DNA of 5,198 nucleotides from Bryobacteraceae bacterium. Its GTDB lineage: Bacteria > Acidobacteriota > Terriglobia > Bryobacterales > Bryobacteraceae. The stretch is from contig JAICMB010000288.1 in the NCBI GenBank assembly GCA_025929455.1, positions 1-5,198 of the forward strand, given 5' to 3'. The notes beneath the pieces were generated by a model. It saw only the letters and a list, made by a program, of their open reading frames with translations, was not told the DNA's origin and ran no database searches. Positions 1 to 4,855 of this stretch are shown in pieces; position 1 is the stretch's first letter, and every line of letters begins with the position of its first letter. Made by a program: the position numbers and the translations under genes.

Positions 1-459
1 AAGGTCGCGGAAGTGGGTACGGAAGTGGGCACGGTGAAAACCGACCTCGGCGCGACGAAATCGCAGCTTGAGAAGACCATCGCGGAGCTGAAGCACGTGA
101 CCGGTGACGTCGATGGGCACGCTTCGCTGATCGCGACGAACGGGAAAGAGCTCGCGGCGCTACGGGCGCTCGGCGAGCGGAACTACATCGAGTTCAACGT
201 TAAGAAGGACAAACACCCGCAGCGGATCGGGGACGTGATGATTCAACTGAAGAAGGCTGACCCGAAGCACAACCGCTACACGATCGAGCTGACGGCGGAT
301 GACAAGAAGATGGAGAAGAAGGACCGCACCATCAACGAGCCGCTGCAGTTCTACACGTCGAAGGCGCGCCAGCCGTATGAGATCGTCGTGAACGACGTGA
401 AGAAGAACGACATCGCGGGGTATCTGGCGGTGCCGAAGGTTCAGAACGCACGCAATTAG
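1..459 (+). CDS. Coiled-coil hypothetical protein, 3' portion (5' end outside window)
   Basis: The reading frame is open from base 1 to a TAG at 457-459 and gives 152 visible residues. A GTG at 13 is only an internal valine codon, since the frame continues upstream as K-V-A-E and no ribosome binding site precedes it. Residues 1 to about 60 are rich in T, E, K and L with heptad-like spacing and an EVGT-EVGT repeat, suggesting the end of a long coiled coil. Residues about 61-152 look like a compact beta-rich domain with many charged residues, including a KKxDRTINEP stretch and a final GYLAVPK. I do not recognise a named domain. The pattern resembles conserved Acidobacteriota hypothetical proteins, which is recollection and not a database result. 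Function, localisation and total length are unknown because the N-terminus, where a signal peptide or membrane anchor might be, is missing. The next gene converges on it. Confidence 0.75.
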   Translation, partial: KVAEVGTEVGTVKTDLGATKSQLEKTIAELKHVTGDVDGHASLIATNGKELAALRALGERNYIEFNVKKDKHPQRIGDVMIQLKKADPKHNRYTIELTADDKKMEKKDRTINEPLQFYTSKARQPYEIVVNDVKKNDIAGYLAVPKVQNARN

Positions 460-479
460 ATTGCTTGCGCGGTCGGAGG

Positions 480-510
480 ATAAAGAAATGGGCAGGCTCG
501 CGGCCTGCCC
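480..510 (-). terminator. Intrinsic terminator of the small secreted-protein gene
   Basis: A perfect 8-bp stem, GGGCAGGC (490-497) with GCCTGCCC (503-510), closes a 5-nt loop. Read on the minus strand it is followed by ATTTCTTTAT, a T-rich tail. It lies 17 bp after the stop codon of the minus-strand gene ending at 528, the geometry expected of a Rho-independent terminator. On the plus strand the stem is followed by GAATATCC, so it is a poorer terminator for the gene ending at 459, though it could still act in both directions. Confidence 0.72.
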
Positions 511-527
511 GAATATCCTAAACGGCG

Positions 528-842
528 TTAATCGCCGGCGGCCTGAATGGATTCGATCGTAACGGTATCGCCGGAAACGGCGGCGTCGACCTTTACCTTC
601 TGGCCGAGGTGATCCATGACCTTCTCTTTCGAGGCGTCATCGATCTGGTACACCTTGCCATTGCTGACCAGCACGGGCGCCTTACCGCTCTTCACGCAGG
701 CTTTCACGCAGGCGGCGTTCGCATGCTCGGCATGCGCCGCGCCACACTTCGCGTCAGAAATCACACCGGTCAACGTTTCGGCGGCAAGACTGCCGGCCAG
801 CACGAAGGCGGCGGATAGAGACGCAGCCATTAATTTCCTCAT
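528..842 (-). CDS. Small secreted Cys/His-containing protein of unknown function
   Basis: This encodes 104 aa. The ATG at 842 is chosen because GGAAGGAG lies 5 nt upstream and it starts a clean signal peptide: MRK, a hydrophobic core to about residue 19, then A-A-E, with probable cleavage near residue 21. A longer frame back to 908 would run through the promoter and lacks a signal sequence. The mature protein begins TLTGVISDAKCG and carries Cys33, His37, His40, Cys45 and Cys49. A short beta-rich part follows (VLVSNGKVYQI, then HLGQKVKV and SGDTVTIESI), similar to small periplasmic proteins that look like half of an OB or SH3-like barrel. The Cys/His cluster could bind a metal or form disulfides; this is inference. 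It has its own promoter and terminator, so it appears to be monocistronic. I recognise the general type from Acidobacteriota but no named family with a known role. Confidence 0.85.
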   Translation of the reverse strand: MRKLMAASLSAAFVLAGSLAAETLTGVISDAKCGAAHAEHANAACVKACVKSGKAPVLVSNGKVYQIDDASKEKVMDHLGQKVKVDAAVSGDTVTIESIQAAGD

Positions 843-847
843 AGAGT

Positions 848-855
848 CTCCTTCC
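848..855 (-). promoter_or_regulatory. Ribosome binding site fixing the start at 842
   Basis: On the minus strand GGAAGGAG sits 5 nt before the ATG at 842. It is the strongest Shine-Dalgarno sequence in the left part of the window and decides the start against the longer frame that opens at 908. Confidence 0.75.
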
Positions 856-878
856 GAATCAGAACTCGGGCTTACTGC

Positions 879-908
879 ACTATAGTCGAAATGCGAGGGG
901 GTCTGCAA
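879..908 (-). promoter_or_regulatory. Probable sigma70-type promoter of the secreted-protein gene
   Basis: Minus-strand TTGCAG (903-908) and TATAGT (879-884) are separated by 18 bp and match the housekeeping -35 and -10 consensus in four positions each or better. Transcription would start near 872, giving a leader of about 30 nt that contains the ribosome binding site. The -10 is part of the palindrome ACTATAGT (879-886), so a plus-strand -10-like hexamer also exists there, without an evident gene to serve. Confidence 0.5.
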
Positions 909-953
909 GCGAGGTGAGATTGTATGCGGGCTTAGGGGAGCCGCGGGCGGAGA

Positions 954-1262
954 TTGGCGCGGTCAATCCGGAGTATCCCGGTAGCAGCCGTTCGCATGGC
1001 CCTGGGCGCGGCGCGCGGCGATGTGCTGCGGATGATCGGCGAAGTCGTGGCGTTGCTGGGCGTGGGCGTAGCGACGGTAATTCCGGCTGGTGTCGCTTGC
1101 TGGAAACGCGTGACGGGCATGCTGTTCGGGGTGACCGCGGCGGATCCGGCAATGATTGTGCTGTCGATTGCGATTGTCGCAGCTGCGGCGCTTGCGGCGG
1201 GCTTACTCCCGGCGCGGCGCGCATCGCGAGTGGAGCCGATCATAACGCTGAGGTACGAGTAA
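954..1262 (+). pseudogene. Remnant of an ADOP/MacB-type permease, C-terminal FtsX-like end
   Basis: The 102-residue frame ending at TAA 1260-1262 matches the extreme C-terminus of FtsX/MacB-like permeases, especially the duplicated permeases of Acidobacteriota. It has RMALGAARGDVLRM (residues 14-27), a hydrophobic segment (31-50), LFGVTAADP (57-65), a second hydrophobic segment (66-85), and the closing PARRASRVEPIITLRYE. Full proteins of this kind are about 800 aa with two FtsX domains; here everything before the last two membrane helices is missing. The same frame has a TAG at 933-935, and the nominal TTG at 954 has no usable ribosome binding site. The usual REIG lead-in before RMALGA is not recognisable (RSIPVAAV stands there). 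The upstream sequence is occupied by the promoter of an unrelated gene. I read it as a non-functional deletion relic; a short translated peptide is unlikely. It abuts the toxin gene tail to tail, 7 bp between stops. Confidence 0.75.
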
Positions 1263-1269
1263 TCGCGCG

Positions 1270-1692
1270 TCAGTTTCGGAGGAAGATTTGCACGCGTGTG
1301 GATGTCCAAGTGGCCACGCCGCATCCGAAGAAATCCGTGTCCTCGGTCCAAATCGGACAGCTTAATGCGAGCGCAGTGGCGAGGATGGGCCAGTCGTCGG
1401 CGTCACGGCCTACCAAGCGTTCACGGGCTTCGTCTTCGAATACGTTGTAGACGTCTGGCCTGACGAGATCGACGACGGCCGCCAGCGCCTTCAGAACCGC
1501 GAGCGCTTTCTCCGGATCTCCGCCGCGCTTTGAGATCAACACGGGCAAGTGCTCTTCGGCATCCGAATACGCCGGCGTAGGGACGAAAAAAGAACTGTTC
1601 TTCGCGTGGGCTCCAATGATGTCGCGAACACGGTGGCCGAGAACCGCCCGGACGAGAATGTTCGCGTCGAGAACCAGCGCTCTATTTCGCAT
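1270..1692 (-). CDS. PIN-domain toxin of a type II toxin-antitoxin pair
   Basis: The product has 140 aa, the usual size of a single PIN domain. PIN proteins are Mg2+-dependent ribonucleases, and in toxin-antitoxin modules they cut tRNA, rRNA or mRNA. The N-terminal strand LVLDANILV supplies Asp9 and Asn11. An acidic site follows at Glu46/Glu47. The segment RDADDWPILATALAL gives Asp99/Asp100, and WTEDTDFFG gives Asp118 and Asp120. The expected acidic quartet of the active site is therefore present and the toxin looks intact. The ATG at 1692 lies inside the 3' end of the antitoxin gene, with an 11-bp overlap in a different frame and only a weak ribosome binding site, which points to translational coupling. 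The RNA target cannot be told from sequence. The clear DDWP and WTEDxDFF motifs resemble the PilT-like PIN subgroup more than classical VapC, so I give no gene symbol. Confidence 0.88.
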   Translation of the reverse strand: MRNRALVLDANILVRAVLGHRVRDIIGAHAKNSSFFVPTPAYSDAEEHLPVLISKRGGDPEKALAVLKALAAVVDLVRPDVYNVFEDEARERLVGRDADDWPILATALALSCPIWTEDTDFFGCGVATWTSTRVQIFLRN

Positions 1693-1960
1693 TGCGCTTT
1701 CGTGCGCGAGCGGTGTTGCGAATATTTTTGTACTCGTCGATCAGATCGTCTTCCGGCGCGCCCCAAGAGGCAATCATCGCATCGAGCTCTTTGGCAGCCG
1801 CGCGCATTGCCTCCACCTCGGCTTTGCAGTTGTGCTTACGCGCGGGTATGTAAAAGCCGACAGTTTCTCCATGGCGGGTGATCGCGAGCGCGCGACGGCC
1901 CTCCAAATACCCGGCCAAGTTCTCCCGGAACTCGCGAATGCCGATCTTTTCCGTTTCCAT
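1682..1960 (-). CDS. Phd/YefM-family antitoxin
   Basis: This encodes 92 aa. The start is ATG 1960 (METEKIGIREF). The frame can be extended to a GTG at 1987, but that would run through the operator/promoter and adds a non-family N-terminus; AAGGT lies 7 nt before ATG 1960. Residues 4-39 are the Phd/YefM DNA-binding fold: IGIREFRENLAGYLE, then ALAITRHGETVGFYIP, in which the short helix and the ITRHGE beta hairpin are diagnostic. Residues about 45-92 form a charged helical tail (KAEVEAMRAAAKELDAMIASW, written here only as its beginning region 46-66, then an acidic patch PEDDLIDEY and a basic end), the part that normally wraps and inhibits the toxin. It precedes and overlaps the PIN toxin gene, the standard order. 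The family represses its own promoter by binding a palindrome; such a palindrome is present just upstream. Pairing of Phd-type antitoxins with PIN toxins is well known. Confidence 0.87.
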   Translation of the reverse strand: METEKIGIREFRENLAGYLEGRRALAITRHGETVGFYIPARKHNCKAEVEAMRAAAKELDAMIASWGAPEDDLIDEYKNIRNTARARKRNAK

Positions 1961-1969
1961 GGGCGTACC

Positions 1970-1993
1970 TTGTGTACACAATAGCACACAATT
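1970..1993 (-). promoter_or_regulatory. Operator and extended -10 promoter of the toxin-antitoxin operon
   Basis: TTGTGTACACAA (1970-1981) is a perfect 12-bp palindrome whose centre TGTACA (1973-1978) equals the core described for YefM-type operators. Ten bases further upstream on the minus strand the half-site ATTGTGT is repeated, so two half-sites lie on the same DNA face. TGCTATTGT (1978-1986, minus strand) reads as an extended -10 element and overlaps the palindrome; a -35 hexamer is not obvious. Binding of antitoxin or toxin-antitoxin complex here would block RNA polymerase. The palindrome is seen; the regulatory role is inferred. Confidence 0.65.
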
Positions 1994-2020
1994 TCAGGGT
2001 GGGAAAATCTCGGGCTGCAA

Positions 2021-2040
2021 GTGAAGCGCTACAGCTTCAC
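2021..2040 (-). terminator. Possible weak terminator at the end of the ribosomal operon
   Basis: GTGAAGC (2021-2027) and GCTTCAC (2034-2040) form a perfect 7-bp stem with a 6-nt loop that includes the stop codon of the acetyltransferase gene. On the minus strand no T-run follows directly (TTGCAGCCCGAG, then ATTTT), so it is a poor intrinsic terminator. It may instead mark a 3' end made by Rho or processing, and some read-through into the toxin-antitoxin genes is possible. Confidence 0.35.
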
Positions 2041-2490
2041 GCGCATTTCCGTGGTGGGTTGGAAGCCGAATTTTTCATAGAGCGCGCGGCCTTCGTCGCT
2101 GGCATGGAGTGAGACGGTGACGAAGCCCTGGCGGCGGCACCAGTCGAGTAGGCCTTGGAGGATCGCGGCGGCGATGCCGCGACGGCGCCAGGCCGGCTCG
2201 ACGTACATGTTGAGAATCCAGGCGCGCGTCGCTCGGGGGCTGTGCGGGGTGCCCGGCCATTTCACGACCACCACACCGCCCCCGCCGATGACTTGTCCGT
2301 CCGGCGCTTCGGCGAGCACCGCGTTATACGTGCCGTCCGCCAGGGCCGCCGTAAAATACTCGCACGAGACGCGCTCGATGTTGTCGAGCTCCGCGGACGT
2401 TACATAATGCATGTCGCGAAGCATCGCGACACGCTGCCGCACAATGATATCGACATCGTGGAGAGTGCCCGGCCGCAGGCGTACGTCCAC
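2029..2490 (-). CDS. GNAT-family N-acetyltransferase
   Basis: This encodes 153 aa, the normal length of a single GNAT domain that moves an acetyl group from acetyl-CoA to an amine; the substrate cannot be told. Residues 3-28 (VRLRPGTLHDVDIIVRQR and on) are the usual first strand and helix. GQVIGGGGVVV (65-75) is the central strand, and ILNMYVEPAWRRRGIA (92-107) is motif A with the acetyl-CoA pyrophosphate-binding RRRGIA turn. LHASDEGRALYEKFGF (128-143) is motif B, where Tyr138 is at the usual general-acid position. The GTG start at 2490 has no clear ribosome binding site and lies 6 nt after the rplQ stop in the same frame, so re-initiation by ribosomes leaving rplQ is likely. It is the last gene of the operon. 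A role in acetylating a ribosomal protein would be a guess from position only. Confidence 0.88.
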   Translation of the reverse strand: MDVRLRPGTLHDVDIIVRQRVAMLRDMHYVTSAELDNIERVSCEYFTAALADGTYNAVLAEAPDGQVIGGGGVVVVKWPGTPHSPRATRAWILNMYVEPAWRRRGIAAAILQGLLDWCRRQGFVTVSLHASDEGRALYEKFGFQPTTEMRVKL

Positions 2491-2496
2491 GGGCGG

Positions 2497-2967
2497 CTAT
2501 TCTTCGGCGGGCGGTTCGCCTTCTTGGCCTTCTTGACCTTCGCGGCCTTCGCGCATGGCCTGCAGCCGCTCTTCGCGGCGCTTCGCACGTTCCGCGGCAC
2601 GCTTCACCAACTCGGAGCCGACCAGCTCCAGCAACGCCTGTTCCGCGCCGTCGCCCTTGCGGGGGCCCAGGCGGATGATGCGCGTGTAGCCGCCGTTGCG
2701 CTGGCCGAAGCGCGTGCCCAGCTTGTCGAACAGCTTCTGCACCGAGCCCGGCGTTTCGAGAAACGCCGCGGCCTGCCGGCGCGCGTGCAGCGTGTCGCGC
2801 TTGGCGAGCGTGATCATCTTATCCACCAGGGGCCGCACCGCCTTGGCCTTGGGAACCGTAGTGATGATGCGCTCATTTTCAATCACGCTGGTGACGAGGC
2901 CTTTGAACAGCGCTTTGCGGGCGGCCACATCCCGCCCCAGCTTGAATCCCGCTTTCTTGTGGCGCAT
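2497..2967 (-). CDS. rplQ: 50S ribosomal protein L17
   Basis: This encodes 156 aa. L17 binds 23S rRNA near the exit side of the large subunit. The N-terminus [13 protein letters not shown], the block [29 protein letters not shown] (residues 24-52, family signature), [10 protein letters not shown] and the closing [26 protein letters not shown] are all typical and unbroken. Bacterial L17 is usually about 115-130 aa; here residues about 118-156 form an extra charged tail, basic helical at first ([19 protein letters not shown]) and then an EG-rich repeat with an acidic end. The ATG at 2967 follows the rpoA stop by 3 nt and has GGAG 6 nt upstream, inside the end of rpoA, so it is tightly coupled to rpoA. 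The order rpsK-rpsD-rpoA-rplQ is the conserved alpha operon. Identification is secure. Confidence 0.97.
   Translation of the reverse strand: MRHKKAGFKLGRDVAARKALFKGLVTSVIENERIITTVPKAKAVRPLVDKMITLAKRDTLHARRQAAAFLETPGSVQKLFDKLGTRFGQRNGGYTRIIRLGPRKGDGAEQALLELVGSELVKRAAERAKRREERLQAMREGREGQEGQEGEPPAEE
2519..2554 (-). repeat. Four tandem 9-bp units coding (R/Q)EG repeats in L17 tail
   Basis: On the plus strand the units are CCTTCTTGG, CCTTCTTGA, CCTTCGCGG and CCTTCGCGC, end to end. They fall near the 3' end of rplQ and encode [12 protein letters not shown]. Being in multiples of three they keep the frame, and copy number could vary by slippage without harming the gene. Confidence 0.8.
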
Positions 2968-2970
2968 GGA

Positions 2971-4038
2971 TTACTCCGTGAACTCTTCCTCGGCGGCTTC
3001 GAGCTGATCCGAAGGCAGCACGCCGCTCTCGATGGGCGTGCCGACTTGCGCGGGCTGTCCGCCGGGTCCGATCAGGCGACCCTGGGTATCGAACTTCATG
3101 CCGAAGCTCAGGCCCAGGTTGGCCAGAATTTCTTTAATCTCGTTGAGCGACTTGCGGCCGAAATTCTTGGTCCGCAGCATCTCGGCTTCGGACTTCTGCA
3201 CCAGGTCGCCGATACTCTGAATATTGGCGTTCTTCAGGCAGTTGTAGGAACGGACGCTGAGCTCGAGCTCTTCGACTGACCGGTTCAGAATCTCGTTCAT
3301 CTGGTTGGCGGCGCGCTCGCTCGGCTCCTCGCCGGCTTCGGGCAGCTCTTCAAAGTTGATGAAGATCGACATATGATCTTTTAACAACTTGCCCGCCTGC
3401 CCGACCGCGTCCTGCGGCGAGATGGCGCCGTTCGTCCACACTTCGATGGTGAGCTTGTCGTAGTCGGTCGTCTGGCCGAGGCGTGCGCCTTCCACGCTGA
3501 AGTTGACCTTGCGAACCGGCGAGTGGACGGAGTCGATCGCTATGTAGCCCAGCGGCAGATCTTCGTCGAAATTACGGTCCGCGGCAACGTACCCGCGGCC
3601 GGATTTCAGACGCATCTCGATGTTAAGCTTACCGCCCTCGCTCACGGTCGCGATATGCATGTTGCGGTCGAGCACTTCCACGTCGGGGTCGGTCTCGATC
3701 TGGCCGCTGAGCACTTCGCCGGCCTTGTCGACGACGAGACGCACAGTGCGCGAGCCTTCGCCGATCATCTTGAAGGGGATCTGCTTCAGGTTGAGGATGA
3801 TGTCGGTGGCGTCCTCGACCACGCCCGGAATGGGCATGAACTCGTGCGCGACGCCTTCGATGCGGACGGCAGTGATCGCGGCGCCTTCAATGGAGCTGAG
3901 CAGCACGCGGCGCAAACCGGTGCCGATGGTGGAGCCGAAGCCGCGCTCAAACGGCTGGGCCGTGAACATACCGTACCGGTCCGTCAGGGTATCGGTATTC
4001 GCGACTAATCTTTTGGGCTTCTGAAAACCTTTAAACAT
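2971..4038 (-). CDS. rpoA: DNA-directed RNA polymerase subunit alpha
   Basis: This encodes 355 aa. Alpha dimerises to start assembly of RNA polymerase and contacts promoter UP elements and activators. The N-terminal domain (about 1-235) has [22 protein letters not shown] near residues 31-52, with the arginines needed for assembly, and [21 protein letters not shown] (65-85). The linker is about residues 236-252. The C-terminal domain (253-316) has VRSYNCLK (262-269) and [10 protein letters not shown] (294-303). Arg263, Asn266, Lys296, Ser297 and Glu300 correspond to the Escherichia coli UP-element contacts R265, N268, K298, S299 and E302, so UP-element binding should be kept. Residues about 317-355 form a G/P then acidic tail that is longer than in the 329-aa E. 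coli protein. ATG 4038 has GAGGT 5 nt upstream. It sits between rpsD and rplQ as expected. Confidence 0.98.
   Translation of the reverse strand: MFKGFQKPKRLVANTDTLTDRYGMFTAQPFERGFGSTIGTGLRRVLLSSIEGAAITAVRIEGVAHEFMPIPGVVEDATDIILNLKQIPFKMIGEGSRTVRLVVDKAGEVLSGQIETDPDVEVLDRNMHIATVSEGGKLNIEMRLKSGRGYVAADRNFDEDLPLGYIAIDSVHSPVRKVNFSVEGARLGQTTDYDKLTIEVWTNGAISPQDAVGQAGKLLKDHMSIFINFEELPEAGEEPSERAANQMNEILNRSVEELELSVRSYNCLKNANIQSIGDLVQKSEAEMLRTKNFGRKSLNEIKEILANLGLSFGMKFDTQGRLIGPGGQPAQVGTPIESGVLPSDQLEAAEEEFTE
2974..2977 (-). promoter_or_regulatory. rplQ ribosome binding site inside the end of rpoA
   Basis: Minus-strand GGAG lies directly before the rpoA TAA and 6 nt before the rplQ ATG. Ribosomes ending rpoA therefore cover the rplQ start, which explains equal output of the two proteins. 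Confidence 0.6.
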
Positions 4039-4043
4039 ATCTG

Positions 4044-4048
4044 ACCTC
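4044..4048 (-). promoter_or_regulatory. rpoA ribosome binding site
   Basis: Minus-strand GAGGT precedes ATG 4038 by 5 nt and supports that start. The rest of the rpsD-rpoA spacer (4049-4116) is GC-rich, contains the 10-bp palindrome CGCGGCCGCG (4099-4108), and shows no recognisable promoter. Confidence 0.55.
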
Positions 4049-4116
4049 GTTTTCGCGCCACAACCGCGGGCGCTGCTGGCACGGCCGGGCTCTACGCTCG
4101 CGGCCGCGCGGATGAA

Positions 4117-4749
4117 CTACTTCGAATACAGCTCCACGATGAGCTGTTCATTCAACTGAATCTGAACCAATTCGTCGCGCTTGGGCGTCTGCAGTACGCG
4201 TCCGCGCAGAGTGTCGCGGTCGACTTCGAGCCAATTGGGGGCGGGGGCGTGCGCGGTGGCATCGCGCGAGGACAGAATCATCGGATTTTGCTTGCTCTTT
4301 TCACGAATTTCGATGACATCGCCGGGCTTGACTTCGAAGGACGGAATGTTAACCTTGCGGCCGTTCACGTTCACGTGCCCGTGCCGGACCACCTGGCGCG
4401 CCTGCGCGCGGCTGGTGCCGAGGCCCATGCGGTAGGTGACGCTGTCGAGGCGGCGCTCGAGCATGCTGAGCAGGTTGTCGCCGGTAACGCCTTTCTGGCG
4501 GGCGGCTTTCTCAAAAAGATTGCGGAACTGCTGCTCCGCGATGCCCCAGTAGCGCTTCGCTTTCTGCTTTTCGCGGAGCTGCAGGCCGTAGCCGACGATC
4601 TTGGGCTTGCGATCTTTGCCGTGCTGGCCAGGCGGGAAATTGCGCTTCTCTATGGCGCACTTTTCGGTGTGGCAGCGCTCGCCCTTCAGAAAGAGCTTCA
4701 TGCCCTCGCGGCGGCACAGCCGGCAAACCGGCCCGTTGTATCTTGCCAT
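4117..4749 (-). CDS. rpsD: 30S ribosomal protein S4
   Basis: This encodes 210 aa, the normal length. S4 binds 16S rRNA early and nucleates the 30S body, and in many bacteria also represses its own operon. The N-terminal zinc site is complete: Cys9, Cys12, Cys26 and Cys31 in CRLCRREG and ERCHTEKC, so this is the zinc-binding (C+) form. The body [21 protein letters not shown] (35-55, signature region) and [14 protein letters not shown] follow. The RNA-binding S4 domain spans about residues 99-160: [49 protein letters not shown]. The end VELYSK is typical. ATG 4749 is fixed by the universal MARYNGP start; its ribosome binding site is weak (GAG 4 nt away, AAAGGT farther off). The leader where S4 would act in E. 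coli, before rpsM, is outside the window. Confidence 0.98.
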   Translation of the reverse strand: MARYNGPVCRLCRREGMKLFLKGERCHTEKCAIEKRNFPPGQHGKDRKPKIVGYGLQLREKQKAKRYWGIAEQQFRNLFEKAARQKGVTGDNLLSMLERRLDSVTYRMGLGTSRAQARQVVRHGHVNVNGRKVNIPSFEVKPGDVIEIREKSKQNPMILSSRDATAHAPAPNWLEVDRDTLRGRVLQTPKRDELVQIQLNEQLIVELYSK

Positions 4750-4826
4750 TTTCTCGTTCAGTACCTTTCGTTACGCATCAGGTGCAGTTTACGGCCTGGC
4801 GGGCCTTCGTCCTGCTTGTAATCGGA

Positions 4827-4853
4827 AGGACAGGCAGCAAGACTGCCCGTCCT
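4827..4853. repeat. Imperfect 11-bp hairpin in the rpsK-rpsD spacer
   Basis: AGGACAGGCAG (4827-4837) pairs with CTGCCCGTCCT (4843-4853) over 11 bp with one A/C mismatch and a 5-nt loop. It begins 2 bp after the rpsK stop. Neither strand has a T-run afterwards, so it is not a normal intrinsic terminator. It may be a REP-like interspersed element, an RNA-processing or stability stem, or an attenuator that lowers rpsD and downstream output relative to rpsK. The rest of this 106-bp spacer shows nothing recognisable. Confidence 0.55.
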
Positions 4854-4855
4854 AC

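Noticed and set aside
616..885. Plus-strand frames opposite the secreted-protein gene
   Set aside because: The minus-strand frame has a signal peptide, ribosome binding site, promoter and terminator; the plus-strand frames have none of these.
914..1450. A 178-codon plus-strand frame covering the permease remnant and the toxin 3' end
   Set aside because: It is Arg/Gly/Ser-rich without family features. The frame at 954-1262 matches a known permease C-terminus and the minus-strand frame at 1270-1692 matches a PIN domain.
1961..1987. Longer antitoxin start at the GTG of position 1987
   Set aside because: It would place the operator and -10 element inside the coding sequence and adds nine residues not usual for the family; ATG 1960 has a suitable AAGGT upstream.
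2155..3279. A 374-codon open frame on the plus strand
   Set aside because: It lies antisense to the acetyltransferase gene, rplQ and the end of rpoA, all with clear family motifs. Its long H/A/R/L-rich product is typical of antisense shadows in high-GC DNA.
3523..4008. Plus-strand open frames opposite rpoA and rpsD (also 4249-4821)
   Set aside because: They are antisense to universally conserved genes, lack ribosome binding sites and show no domain of their own.
4099..4108. CGCGGCCGCG palindrome in the rpsD-rpoA spacer as an operator
   Set aside because: It is a short palindrome made only of G and C in GC-rich DNA, with no promoter nearby, so chance is an adequate explanation.
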